Below are positions 27,401 to 38,000 of a DNA stretch of 64,000 bases, piece after piece; position 1 is the first letter of the stretch; each line of letters opens with the position of its first letter. A program made the translations under genes and the position numbers. The notes below the pieces were generated by a model. It saw only the letters and a program-made list of their open reading frames with translations, was not told the DNA's origin and searched no databases. Origin of the DNA: Camellia lanceoleosa (taxonomy: Eukaryota > Streptophyta > Magnoliopsida > Ericales > Theaceae); the NCBI GenBank assembly GCA_025200525.1, contig CM045762.1:190613154-190677153 (forward strand), read 5' to 3'.

Positions 27401-28257
27401 CGATCGCACTGCTTTTGTGCGCTTTACACTCGCGCTTATTTTGCGCAGCGCATCGCTTTTGTGCGCTTCACAATCTCGCTTATTTTGCGATACACTCTTT
27501 TGTGCGCTTTATCAAACGCGCTTATTTTGGCGATCGCGACTGCTTTTGTGCACTTTACACCGCTTATTTTGCGCATCGTACTATTTTGTGCGCTTTACGT
27601 AGCACTATTTTGGCGATCGCGACTGCTTTTGTGCGCTTTATCAAACGCGCTTATTTTGGCGATCGTGCGACCGCTTTTGTGCTTTTTACACTCGCGCTTA
27701 TTTGGCGATCGCGACCGCTTTTGTGCCGCTTACACTCGCTTATTTTGCACCGCTTATACACTCGCTATTTTGGCGCAATGACTGCTTTTGTGCGCTTTAC
27801 ACTCGCGCTTATTTTGGCGATCGCACTATTTTGAATGGCTTTGCACTCGCTTATTTTGGCGCATAAGACTGCTTTTGTGCGCTTTACACTCGCGCTTATT
27901 TCGCGACATCGCGACTGCTTTTGTGCGCTTTATCAAACGCTTATTTTGGCGATCGCGCTTTCCGCAGATTACACTTGCGTTATTTTGCGATCGTGACCGC
28001 TTTTGTGCCGCTTACACTCTCGCTATTTTGTGCAAAGACACCTGCTTTACATCGGGCGCTTATTTTGCGATCGACCGCTTTTGTGTAGTTTATCGAATGT
28101 GCTTTTATCCGCATCACACTGTTTTGTGCAGTTTACACTCGCGCCATTTTGGCGATCGACTGCTTTTGTGTGTAGCATAAAGCGCTATTTTGGCGCACAG
28201 CATCGCTTTTGTACAGCTTTACATTCGCGCTTATTATGCGATCGACCGCTTTTGTGC

Positions 28258-28494
28258 AGTTTACACTCGCTATTTTGCGCATCGCACTGTTTTGTGCAGT
28301 TTATCAAATGCGCTCTTTTGCGCATCGCAGTGTTTTGTGCAGTTTACACTCGCGCTATTTTGCGCAGCGCACTGTTTTGTGCAGTTTAGACTCGCGCTAT
28401 TTTGCGCAGCGCACTGTTTTGTGCAGTTTACACTCGCGCTATTTTGCACATCGCACTGTTTTGTGCAGTTTATCAAACGTGCCATTTTGCGCAT
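28258..28494 (+). repeat. Satellite A, right edge, clean monomers
   Basis: Five to six monomers of the clean 42/43-bp form, directly comparable in reverse complement to 1,373-2,395. TATCAAA(C/T) monomers lie near 28,301 and 28,472. The array ends at ...TTTTGCGCAT (28,494) and satellite B follows at once. Confidence 0.9.
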
Positions 28495-31400
28495 AGGTGT
28501 TCAAGTGTTCCAACCCTAATGCGTGAGAAATGGTAAGTAATCGTCGTATTTACATATCGGCCACTATGCAGAAGAATCCGTATAGGTGTTCGAGTGTTCG
28601 AACCCTAATGCGTGAGAAATGGTAAGGAAACGTTGTATTTACATATCTGCCACGGAGCTGGAGAATCCGTACAGGTGTTCGAGTGTTCGAACCCTAATGC
28701 GTGAGAAATGGTAAGGGAACGTTGTATTTACATATCTGCCACTATGCAGGAGAATCCGTACAACTGTTCGGGTGTTCCAACCCTAATGCGTGAGAAATGG
28801 TATGTAAACGCCGTATTTACATAATTGCCACTGTGCAGGAGAATCCGTATCCGTGTTCGAGTGTTCGAACCCTAATGCGTCAGAAATGGTAAGGAAACGT
28901 TGTATTTACATATCTGCCACTGTGCAGTAGAATCCGTACAGGTGTTCGAGTGTTCGAACCCTAATGCGTGAGAAATGGTTAGTAAATGCCGTATTTACAT
29001 ATCTGCCACTATGTAGGAGAATCCGTATAGGTTTTCGAGTGTTCGAACCCTAATGAGTGAGAAATGGTAAGGAAACGTTGTATTTACATATCTGCCACTG
29101 AGCAGGAGAATCCCTACAGGTGTTCGAGTGTTCGACCCCTAATGCGAGAGAAATGGTAAGTAAACGTCGTATTTACATATCTGTCACTGAGCAGGAGAAT
29201 CCGTATAGGTGTTCGAGTGTTCGAACCCTAATGCGTGAAAAGTGGTAAGTAAGCGTCATATTTACATATCTGCCACTGTGCAGGGGAATCCGTATAGGTG
29301 TTCAAGTGTTCCAATCCTAATGCGTGAGAAATGGTAAGTAAACGTCGTATTTACATATCTGCCACTGTGCAGAAGAATCCGTATAGGTGTTCGAGTGTTC
29401 GAACCCTAATGCGTGAGAAATGGTAAGTAAACGTTGTATTTACATATCAGCCACTGTGCAGGAGAATCCGTACAGGTGTTCGAGTGTTCGAACCCTAATG
29501 CGTAAGAAATGGTAAATAAACGCCGTATTTACATATCTGCCATTGTGCAGGAGAATCCCTATAGGTGTTCGAGTGTTCGAACCCTAATACGTGAGAAATG
29601 GTAAGGAAACGTTGTATTTATATATCTGCCACTGAGCAGGAGAATCCGTACGGGTGTTCGAGTGTTCAATCCCTAATGCGTGAGAAATGGTAAGGAAACG
29701 TTGTATTTACATATCTGCCACTGTCCAGGAGAAACCGTACAGATGTTCGAGTGCTCCAACCCTAATGTGTAAGAAATGGTAAGTAAACGCTGTATTGATA
29801 CATCTGCCACAGTGCAGGAGAATCCGTATACGTGTTCGAGTGTTCGAACCCTAATGCGTCAGAAATGGTAAGGAAACGTTGTATTTACATACCTGCCACT
29901 GTGCAAGAGAATCCGTATAGGTGTTCGAGTGTTCGAACCCTAAAGTGTGAGAAATGGTAAGTAAACGCCGTATTTAATTATCTGCCACTGTGCAGGAGAA
30001 TCCGTATAGGTGTTCGAGTGTTCGAACCCTAATTAGTGAGAAATGGTAAGGAAACGTTGTATTTACATATCTGCCATTGAGCAAGAGAATCCGTACAGGT
30101 GCTCGAGTGTTCGAACCCTAATGCGAGAGAAGTGTGAAGTAAACGTCGGATTTACATATCTGCCACTGAGCAAGAGAATCCGTATAGGTGCTCGAGTGGT
30201 CAAACCCTAATGCATGAGAAGTGGAAAGTGAGCGCCGTATTTACATATCTGCCACTGTGCAGGAGAATCCGTATAGGAGTTCGAGTGTTCGAACCGTAAT
30301 GCGTGAGAAATGGTAAGGAAATGTTTTATTTACATATCTGCCACGGAGCTGGAGAATCCTTACAGGTTTTCGAGTGTTCGAACCCTAATGCGTGAGAAAT
30401 GGTAAGGAAACGTTGTATTGACATATCTGCCACTGTGCAGGAGAATCCGTACGGTGTTCGAGTGTTCGAACCCTAATGCGTGCGAAATGGTAAGTAAACG
30501 CCGTATTTAAATATCTGCCACTGTGCAGGAGAATCCATATAGGTGTTCGAGTGGTCGAACCCTAATGCGTGAGAAATGGTAAGGAAAAGTTGTATTTACA
30601 TATCTGCCATCATGGCAGAGAATCAGATAGGTGTTCGAGTGTTCAACCCTACGCGTAGAAATGGTAAATAAACGCCAGATTTACCTATCCGCCATTGTGC
30701 AGAGAATCCTCTAGGTGTTCGAGTGTTCAACCCTAAAGCGTGAGAAATGGTAAGGAAACGTCGTATTTACATATCTGCCACTGTGCAGGAGAATCCGTAT
30801 AGGTGTTCGAGTGTTCGAACCCTAATGCGTGAGAAATGGTAAGGAAACGTTGTATTTACATATCTGCCACTGAGCAGGAGAATCCGTACGGGTGTTCGAG
30901 TGTTCGATCCCTAATGCGTGAGAAATGGTAAGGAAACGTTGTATTTACATATCTGCCACTGTGCAGGAGAATCCGTATAGGTGTTCGAGTGTTCGAACCC
31001 TAATGCGTGAGAAATGGTAACTAAACGCTGTATTTAAATATCTGCCACTGTGCAGGAGAATCCGTATAGGTGTTCAAGTGTTCGAACCCTAATGAGTGAG
31101 AAATGGTAAGGAAACGTTGTATTTACATATCTGCGACTGAGCAGGAGAATCCGTACATGTGTTCGAGTGTTCGAACCCTAATGCGAGAGAAATGGGAAGT
31201 AAACGTCGTATTTACATATCTGCCACTGAGCATGGGAATCCGTATAGGTGTTCGAGTGTTCGAACCCTAATGCAAGAGTAGTGGTAACTGAGCCCCGTAT
31301 TTAAATATCTGCCGCTGTGCAGGAGAATCCGTACAGGTGTTCAAGTGTTCCAACTCCAATGCGTGATAAATGGTAAGTAAACGTCGTATTTTCATATCTG

Positions 31401-31521
31401 CCACTGAGCAGAGAACTGCGACAGTGTTCGGTGTTCGAACCCCACGCGCGTAAATGGCAAGTAAACGCCAGATTTACATATCTCGCCATCGCGGCAGAGA
31501 ATTCGCAGTGTTCGAGTGTTC
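28495..31521. repeat. Satellite B, left part, without clear higher-order order
   Basis: 89-bp monomers immediately after satellite A. Variants such as GAGCTGGAGAAT and TCGATCCCTAATGCG recur but without one fixed spacing that I could establish by eye. Shortened aberrant monomers occur near 30,600-30,720 and 31,400-31,510. Confidence 0.7.
30600..30720. repeat. Aberrant satellite B monomers (type example)
   Basis: Two adjacent monomers carry a coordinated set of changes. CGTATTTAC has become CAGATTTAC, TTCGAACCC has become TTCAACCC, CAGGAGAAT has become CAGAGAAT, and GCACTGTG-type spelling is replaced by CCATCATGG. Others like them, often with CCATCGCGGCAGAG, occur near 31,405, 32,555, 36,080, 37,135, 37,850-38,030, 38,620-38,830, 40,490, 42,005, 42,630, 42,800, 43,870, 45,470-45,575, 46,165-46,270, 46,690, 55,500 and 56,565-56,925. 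Confidence 0.8.
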
Positions 31522-32983
31522 GATCCCTAATGTGTGAGAAAGGGTAAGGAAACGCCGTATTTACATATTTGCCACTGTGCAGGAGAAACCGTATAGGTGT
31601 TCGAGTGTTCGAACCCTAATGCGTGAGAAATGGTAAAGAAACGTTGTATTTACATATCGGCCACTATGCAGGAGAATCCGTACAGGTGTTCGAGTGTTCC
31701 AACCCTAATGCGTGAGAAATGGTAGGTAAACGTCGTATTTACATATTTGCCACTGTGCAGGAGAATCCGTATACGCGTTCGAGTGTTCCAACCCTAATGC
31801 CTGAGAAATGGTAAGGAAACGTTGTATTTACATATCTGCCACTGTACAGGAGAATCCGTACAGGTGTTCGAGTGTTCGAACCCTAATGCGTGAGAAATGG
31901 TTAGTAAATGCCGGATTTACATATCTGCCACTGTGCAGGAGAATCCCTATAGGTTTTCGAGTGTTTGAACCCTAATGAGTGAGAAATGGTAAGGAAACGT
32001 TGTATTTACATATCTTCCACTGAGCAGGAGAATCCCTACAGGTGTTCGAGTGTTCGAACCCTAATGCGAGAGAAATGGTAAGTAAACGTCGTATTTACAT
32101 ATCTATCACTGAGCAGGAGAATCCGTATAGGTGTTCGAGTGTTCGAACCCTAATGCGTGAGAAGTGGTAAGTAAGCGTCGTATTTACATATCTGCCACTG
32201 TGATGGGGAATCCGTATAGGGTTCAAGTGTTCCAACCCTAATGCGTGAGAAATGGTAAGGAAACGTCGTATTTACATATCTGCCACTGTGCAGGAGAATC
32301 CGTATAGGTGTTCGAGTGTTCGAACACTAATGCGTGAGAAATGGTAAGTAAACGCCGTATTTACATATCTGCCACTGTACAGGAGAATCTGTATAGGTGT
32401 TCGAGTGTTCAAACCCTAATGCGTAAGAAATGGTAAGTAAACGCCGTATTTACGCATCTGCCACTGTGCAGAAGAATCCTAATAGGTGTTCGATGTGTTC
32501 GAACCCTAATGCGTGAGAAATCGTAAGTAAACGTCGTATTTACATATCTGCCATCGCGGCAGAGAATCAGATAGGTGTTCGAGTGTTCGAACCCTAATAC
32601 GTGAGAAATGGTAAGGAAACGTTGTATTTACATATCTGCCACTGAGCAGGAGAATCCGTACGGGTGTTCGAGTGTTCGATCCCTAATGCGTGAGAAATGG
32701 TAAGGAAACGTTGTATTTACATATCTGCCACTGTGCAGGAGAATCCGTACAGATGTTCGAGTGCTCCAACCCTAATGTGTGAGAAATGGTAAGTAAACGC
32801 CGTATTGACATATCTGCCACGGTGCAGGAGAATCCGTATACGTGTTCGAGTGTTCGAACCCTAATGTGTCAGAAATGGTATGTAAACGTTGTATTCACAT
32901 ATCTTCCACTGTGCAGGAGAATCCGTATAGGTGTTCGAGTGTTCGAACCCTAATGCGTGAGAAATGGTAAGTAAACGCCGTAT

Positions 32984-32988
32984 TTAAA
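32984..32988. other. Target-site duplication, left copy (TTAAA)
   Basis: Five bases TTAAA immediately before the TG of the inserted LTR. The same five bases follow its terminal CA at 35,086-35,090. A related monomer without insertion reads CGTATTTAAATATCTGCC, so the empty site can be reconstructed. Confidence 0.9.
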
Positions 32989-33278
32989 TGTAATACCCCG
33001 ACCTTCGTATCTGATCCTGCTATCTTTTTAATCTTCTGTTCTGTGTCTGTGCATGTTATTGTGAAAATTTATTTGAAAGTATGAGATTCTATCTGTTTGA
33101 ATTGGAAGACTATCTGTTACACTTGAATCACTTAAATTGGAAATTGAGCACCTTAGAGATTTAATTTGCAGAAATTGAATTGATATTTGGCATCTACATG
33201 ATTTTTAAGCTATAATGGGATTTTCTGTAGAATTTTCATTTCGGCACCATAAAGCAATTGATTTTCGTCTTTTTGTGC

Positions 33279-33298
33279 TCTTATATATATATATATAT
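33279..33298 (+). promoter_or_regulatory. TA dinucleotide run, possible LTR TATA region
   Basis: An alternating TA tract (TTATATATATATATATATG) about 290 bp into the LTR, followed by a purine-rich GAGAGAAAGAGAGAACC-type leader near 33,362-33,380. It could serve as the TATA element of the LTR promoter. Position and composition are the only evidence. Confidence 0.3.
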
Positions 33299-33975
33299 GT
33301 CTTGTTATACTTATCTAAACACTTGGATTGAGATCAAAAACAAAAAACGTGGAATTCCTTGGGAGAGAAAGAGAGAACCGTGGGAGAAAACAATTGGGGA
33401 AAAGCTTGACTCACCAAGATCAATTGGTAGAATTGAGAGATTAAGGTAAGATAGTTCAATTCTTGTTCAATCTACTCAAGATTTCCAACTCATGTTTGTA
33501 TTTGGCTCATGGATAATGTGTGTTTGAGTCGTTAGGGTTCTCACTATTTGAGTATGTTGGCATTAAGTTGAGTGTTGTATGAATCTATACTTCAACTCCT
33601 TGATTTTGTATCACCTATTCTTGTATATATGTTAATTTCATGTTCTATGTTTAAAGACCTTGAAAAGTTATGGAAGTGATGGTTGTTGAAGCTTCTAATT
33701 TAGTTTCAATTGAGATGAGTAAGTTTAGATTCTTGTTTTGTTGTTGATGAGTGAATGTATTGCATGAATTTCATCCTTGATTGTATGGGAATTGGATTTG
33801 GTGAATGAATTTAGCCTTGAAATCGAGCTGTTTTTTTTGCTGCCGCGCCGAGCGGAGGTCGTGGCCGCCGAAAGGGAAAAATGCACCGCAAGTTTTTCAA
33901 AAATTACACCGGCGCCGAAGGGTACAGGCTGAAGCGCAGAAATCAACCATCCAGTATTTTTGGCAGCACTACACT

Positions 33976-34010
33976 GTCCGCTCGAGCGGACAAGTCTACG
34001 CTCGAGCGGA
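33976..34010. repeat. Two CTCGAG-centred dyads in the LTR
   Basis: GTCCGCTCGAGCGGAC at 33,976-33,991 is a 16-bp perfect palindrome. CGCTCGAGCG at 33,999-34,008 is a second one, eight bases further on. A related form, GCCGAGCGGAGG, lies near 33,847. The same core recurs many times at 57,221-57,706. Confidence 0.85.
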
Positions 34011-34319
34011 GGACTGTTTGAGGGAAAAATCTGTTTGTTCAGTTTAATGTATCTGATTCTCTGGTGCCATTAAAATATTTGTCTGATGAATTTAAAATGG
34101 TGTTACATGCATATGAAGTGATTTTATAAAGATCTGAAAAGAAAGAATATTAACTTCTCAGTTATGTTGTGTGCAGGGCACACTCCTGAAGGCACTAGCA
34201 CGCCAACGCACCACAGTGAGTAATAATATGTTGAGCTTACATTCATTATTCTTAATGCCTGTAAATGATATTCTGTTTTTGTCTGCTAAGATATACTGTC
34301 TGCATTGGTTGGAAGTTAA

Positions 34320-34500
34320 CATAAGACCATTCTGATAATTCTGAGCCATAAGGCTATTTTGGGTCATAAGACCATTCTGATAATTCTGAGCCATAAGGCT
34401 ATTCTGGGTCATAAGACCATTCTGATAATTCTGAGCCATAAGGCTATTCTGGGTCATAAGACCATTCTGATAATTCTGAGCCTAAAGGCTGTTCTGATAA
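34320..34500 (+). repeat. 45-bp minisatellite inside the LTR
   Basis: The phrase CATAAGACCATTCTGATAAT starts at 34,320, 34,365, 34,410 and 34,455, a strict 45-bp period. The second half reads TCTGAGCCATAAGGCTATTC. A decayed continuation runs to about 34,525. The open minus-strand frame here (repeating LMTQNSLMAQNYQNG) follows from the period being a multiple of three and is not a gene. Confidence 0.9.
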
Positions 34501-35085
34501 TTCTGGGCCGTAAGGCTGTTCTGTAAAAATGGTATATGAGACCAAGGGTCATTCTGAAGATATAAGATAAATCTCAACTTTAATGTTGATGTCTGTTTGA
34601 GAGAATGCACTGTAAGTTATTAAATTGCTTAATTATTATTATTCACTGAGCTTGTCTCATTCTGTTATTTTGTCTGACTCTGTAGGTAATCAAGTCTAGC
34701 ATCTTTACGAGCCTTCTTTTGTCAGCCTGAGGAGGACTAGGCACTCAAAGAAGCCTTGCTTACTAGAGCAGTTTTGTTTGGCTTCACCCTTTTGGTTGTA
34801 TGAGTTTTGTGGGCTTAAAGCCATTTGTATTTAATGTTTTGTTGGGTGCCCAATATCCGGGCTAGACTTGTACCTTTGTATATATATCTCAGTTGTAAAT
34901 TATTATCAGTTTGTTTTAAGGCATGGCCCTGGTTTGTGATAGTAGCTCAATGGATGTGTCTTATTATTGCATTATTTAATTTAATGCTTCCGCTTAGGCC
35001 CCAGTTATCATTTTCATCAGGTCATTCTGTCTGCTTCTGAGTAAATCACGCCCAGACCTTTTAGGGGCGGGTTAGGGACGTGACA

Positions 35086-35090
35086 TTAAA
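35086..35090. other. Target-site duplication, right copy (TTAAA)
   Basis: Matches 32,984-32,988 exactly and is followed by TATCTGCCACTGTG, the expected continuation of the interrupted 89-bp monomer. Confidence 0.9.
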
Positions 35091-38000
35091 TATCTGCCAC
35101 TGTGCCGGAGAATCCGTATAGGTGTTCGAGTGTTCGAACCCTAATGAGTGAGAAATGGTAAGGAAACATTGTATTTACATATCTGCGACTGAGCAGGAGA
35201 ATCCGTACAGGTGTTCGAGTGTTCGAACCCTAATGCGAGAGTAATGGGAAGTAAACGTCGTATTTACATATCTGCCACTGAGCAGGAGAATCTATATAGG
35301 TGTTTGAGTGTTCGAACCCTAATGCAAGAGAAGTGGTAACTGAGCGCCGTATTTACATATCTGCCACTGTGCAGGAGAATCCGTATGGGTGTTCAAGTGT
35401 TCCAACCCCAATGCGTGATAAATAGTAAGTAAACGTCGTATTTTCATATCTGCCACTGAGTAGGAGAATCCGTACAGGTGTTCGTGTGTTCGAACCCTAA
35501 TGCGTGAGAAATGGCAAGTAAACGCCGTGTTTACATATCTGCCACTGTGCAGGAGAATTCGTACAGGTGTTCGAGTGTTCGATCCCTAATGTGTGAGAAA
35601 GGGTAAGGAAACGTCGTATTTACATATTTGCCACTGTGCAGGTGAATCCGTATAGGTGATCGAGTGTTCGAACCCTAATGCGTGAGAAATGGTAAGAAAA
35701 CGTCGTATTTACATATCTGCCACGGAGCTGGAGAATCCGTACAGGTGTTCGAGTGTTCGAACCCTAATGCATGAGAAATGGTAAGGAAATGTTGTATTTA
35801 CATATCTGCCACTATGCAGGAGAATCCGTATAGGTGTTCGAGTGTTCCAACCCTAATGCGTGAGAAATGGTAAGTAAACGCCGTATTTACATATTTGCCA
35901 CTGTGCAGGAGAATCCGTATGCGGGTTCGAGTGTTCGAACCCTAATGCGTGAGAAAATGTAGGGAAACATTGTATTTACATATCTGCCACTGTGCAGAAG
36001 AATCCGTACAGGTGTTCGAGTGTTCGAACCCTAATGCGAGGGAAATGAGAAGTAAACGTCGTATTTACATATCCGCCATCGCAGAGAATCAGTATAGGTG
36101 TTCATGTGTTCAACCCTAATGCAAGAGAAGTGGTAAGTGAGCGCCATATTTACATATCCGCCATCGGCAGAGAATCCGACAGTGTTCTAGTGTTCGAAAC
36201 CTAATGCGTGAGAAACGGTAAGTAAATGCCGTATTTACATATCTGCCACTGGGTAGGAGAATCCGTATAGGGGTTCGAGTGTTCGAACCCCATTGCGTGA
36301 GAAATGGTAACGAAACGTTGTATTTACATAACTGCCACTGTGCAGGAGAATCCGTATACGTGTTCGAGTGTTCGAACCCTAATGCGTGAGAAATGGTAAG
36401 GAAACGTTGTATTTACATATCTGCCACTGTGCAGGAGAATCCGTATAGGTGTTCGAGTGTTCGAACCCTAATGCGTGAGAAATGGTAAGTAAACGCCGTA
36501 TTTACATATCTGCCACTGTGCAGGAGAATCCGTATAGGTGTTCCAGTGTTCCAACCCTAATGCGTGAGAAATGGTAAGCAAACGTCGTATTTTCATATAT
36601 GCCACTGTGCAGGAGAATCCGTATAGGTGTTCGAGTGTTCGAACCCAAATGCGTGAGAAATGGTAAGTAAACGCCGTATTCAAATATCTGCCACTGTGCA
36701 GGAGAATCCGTATAGGTGTTCGAGTGTTCGAACCCTAATGAGTGAGAAATGGTAAGGAAACATTGTATTTACATATCTGCGACTGAGCAGGAGAATCCGT
36801 ACAGGTGTTCGAGTGTTCGAACCCTAATGCGTGAGAAATGGGAAGTAAACGTCGTAATTACATATCTGCCACTGAGCAGGAGAATCCGTATAGGTGTTTG
36901 AGTGTTCGAACCCTAATGCAAGAGAAGTGGTAACTGAGCGCCATATTTACATATCTGCCACTGTGCAGGAGAATCCGTACGGGTGTTCAAGTGTTCCAAC
37001 CCCAATGCGTGATAAATAGTAAGTAAACGTCGTATTTTCATATCTGCCACTGAGTAGGAGAATCCGTACAGGTGTTCGTGTGTTCGAACCCAAATGCGTG
37101 AGAAATGGCAAGTAAACGCCGTATTTACATATCTGCCATCGGCAGAGAATTGCATGGTGTGTTCGAGTGTTCGAACCCTAATGCGAGAGTAATGGGAAGT
37201 AAACGTCGTATTTACATATCTGCCACTGAGCAGGAGAATCTATATAGGTGTTTGAGTGTTCGAACCCTAATGCAAGAGAAGTGGTAACTGAGCGCCGTAT
37301 TTACATATCTGCCACTGTGCAGGAGAATCCGTATGGGTGTTCAAGTGTTCCAACCCCAATGCGTGATAAATAGTAAACGCGTATTTTCATATCCGCCATC
37401 GGTAGGAGAATCCGTACAGGTGTTCGTGTGTTCGAACCCTAATGCGTGAGAAATGGCAAGTAAACGCCGTGTTTACATATCTGCCACTGTGCAGGAGAAT
37501 TCGTACAGGTGTTCGAGTGTTCAATCCCTAATGTGTGAGAAAGGGTAAGGAAACGTCGTATTTACATATTTGCCACTGTGCAGGTGAATCCGTATAGGTG
37601 ATCGAGTGTTCGAACCCTAATGCGTGAGAAATGGTAAGAAAACGTTGTATTTACATATCTGCCACGGAGCTGGAGAATCCGTACAGGTGTTCGAGTGTTC
37701 GAACCCTAATGCATGAGAAATGGTAAGGAAATGTTGTATTTACATATCTGCCACTGTGCAGGAGAATCTGTATAGGTGTTCGAGTGTTCGAACCCTAATG
37801 CGTGAGAAATGGTAAGTAAACGCCGTATTTACATATCTGCCATCGCGGCAGAGAACTGTGATGCGGTTCGAGTGTAAGAACCCTAATGCGTGAGAAAATG
37901 TAGGAAACATTGTATTTACATATCCGCCATGCGAGAGAATCCGCACAGGTGTTCGAGTGTTCAACCCTAATGCGAGGGAAATGAGAAGTAAACGTCGATT

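Larger units (their letters stand above)
6657..28257 (+). repeat. Satellite A, right arm, second shifted dialect (plus orientation)
   Basis: About 21.6 kb. Monomers typically read TTTTGTGCGCTTTACACTCG, then CTTATTTTGGCGATCGTGAC and TGC. Compared with the clean form, GCAGTTT has become GCGCTTT, GCTATTTT has become GCTTATTTT, GCGCATCGCAC has become GGCGATCGTGAC or shortened forms, and TGTTTTG has become TGCTTTTG. Monomers of the TATCAAAC type recur every few units. Clean monomers survive in islands near 19,600-19,760, 20,870-21,180, 23,410-23,560 and 24,160-24,340. Rare variants repeat at intervals of about 1.6 and 3.4 kb and reveal a higher-order order. Confidence 0.9.
1373..28494. repeat. Satellite A: ~42-bp tandem array, two opposite orientations
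   Basis: A continuous array of about 27.1 kb, or roughly 640 monomers. In plus orientation the clean monomer runs GTTTACACTCGCGC, TATTTTGCGCATCGC, ACTGTTTTGTGCA, 42 bp in all. A second type replaces TTTACACTC by TTTATCAAAC and is 43 bp. Because 42 is a multiple of three, all frames stay open for long distances, up to 728 codons on the minus strand at 3,447-5,633. The predicted products are 14-residue echoes such as FCAVYTRAILRIAL and shift register at every indel, so they are not genes. The monomer holds two short dyads (GCGC-6 nt-GCGC and GCAC-6 nt-GTGC). It is rich in CpG, so heavy methylation is expected in a plant. A centromeric or pericentromeric position is plausible but not shown. Confidence 0.97.
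32989..35085 (+). mobile_element. Solo LTR of an LTR retrotransposon, probably Ty3/gypsy
   Basis: A 2,097-bp insertion in satellite B that starts TGTAATACCCCGACC and ends GGGACGTGACA, giving TG...CA ends flanked by perfect 5-bp TTAAA duplications. These are the marks of integrase-mediated insertion. There is no internal domain, primer binding site or polypurine tract and no gag or pol frame, so only one LTR is left, as expected after recombination between two LTRs. LTRs beginning TGTAA(T/C)...CCC and ending GGG(A)CGTGACA are common among plant Ty3/gypsy elements; that lineage is inferred from the ends only. Inside are a TA run, CTCGAG-centred dyads and a 45-bp tandem block. The strand assumes the usual TG-to-CA order; which strand was transcribed is not independently shown. 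Confidence 0.9.

Noticed and set aside
1306..28519. Very long open frames (up to 728 codons) with repeating FCAVYTRAILRIAL-like or LHSLILAIVTAFVR-like peptides
   Set aside because: They follow from a 42-bp period being divisible by three. They overlap in several frames and both strands, switch register at each indel, and lack starts, splice sites or domain similarity.
28585..28673. tRNA gene in each satellite B monomer (GTTCGAACCC)
   Set aside because: No A box, no acceptor stem pairing and no cloverleaf could be drawn; only the T-loop-like box is present.
34158..34457. 99-codon minus-strand frame with LMTQNSLMAQNYQNG repeats
   Set aside because: It is the translation of the 45-bp minisatellite in the solo LTR.
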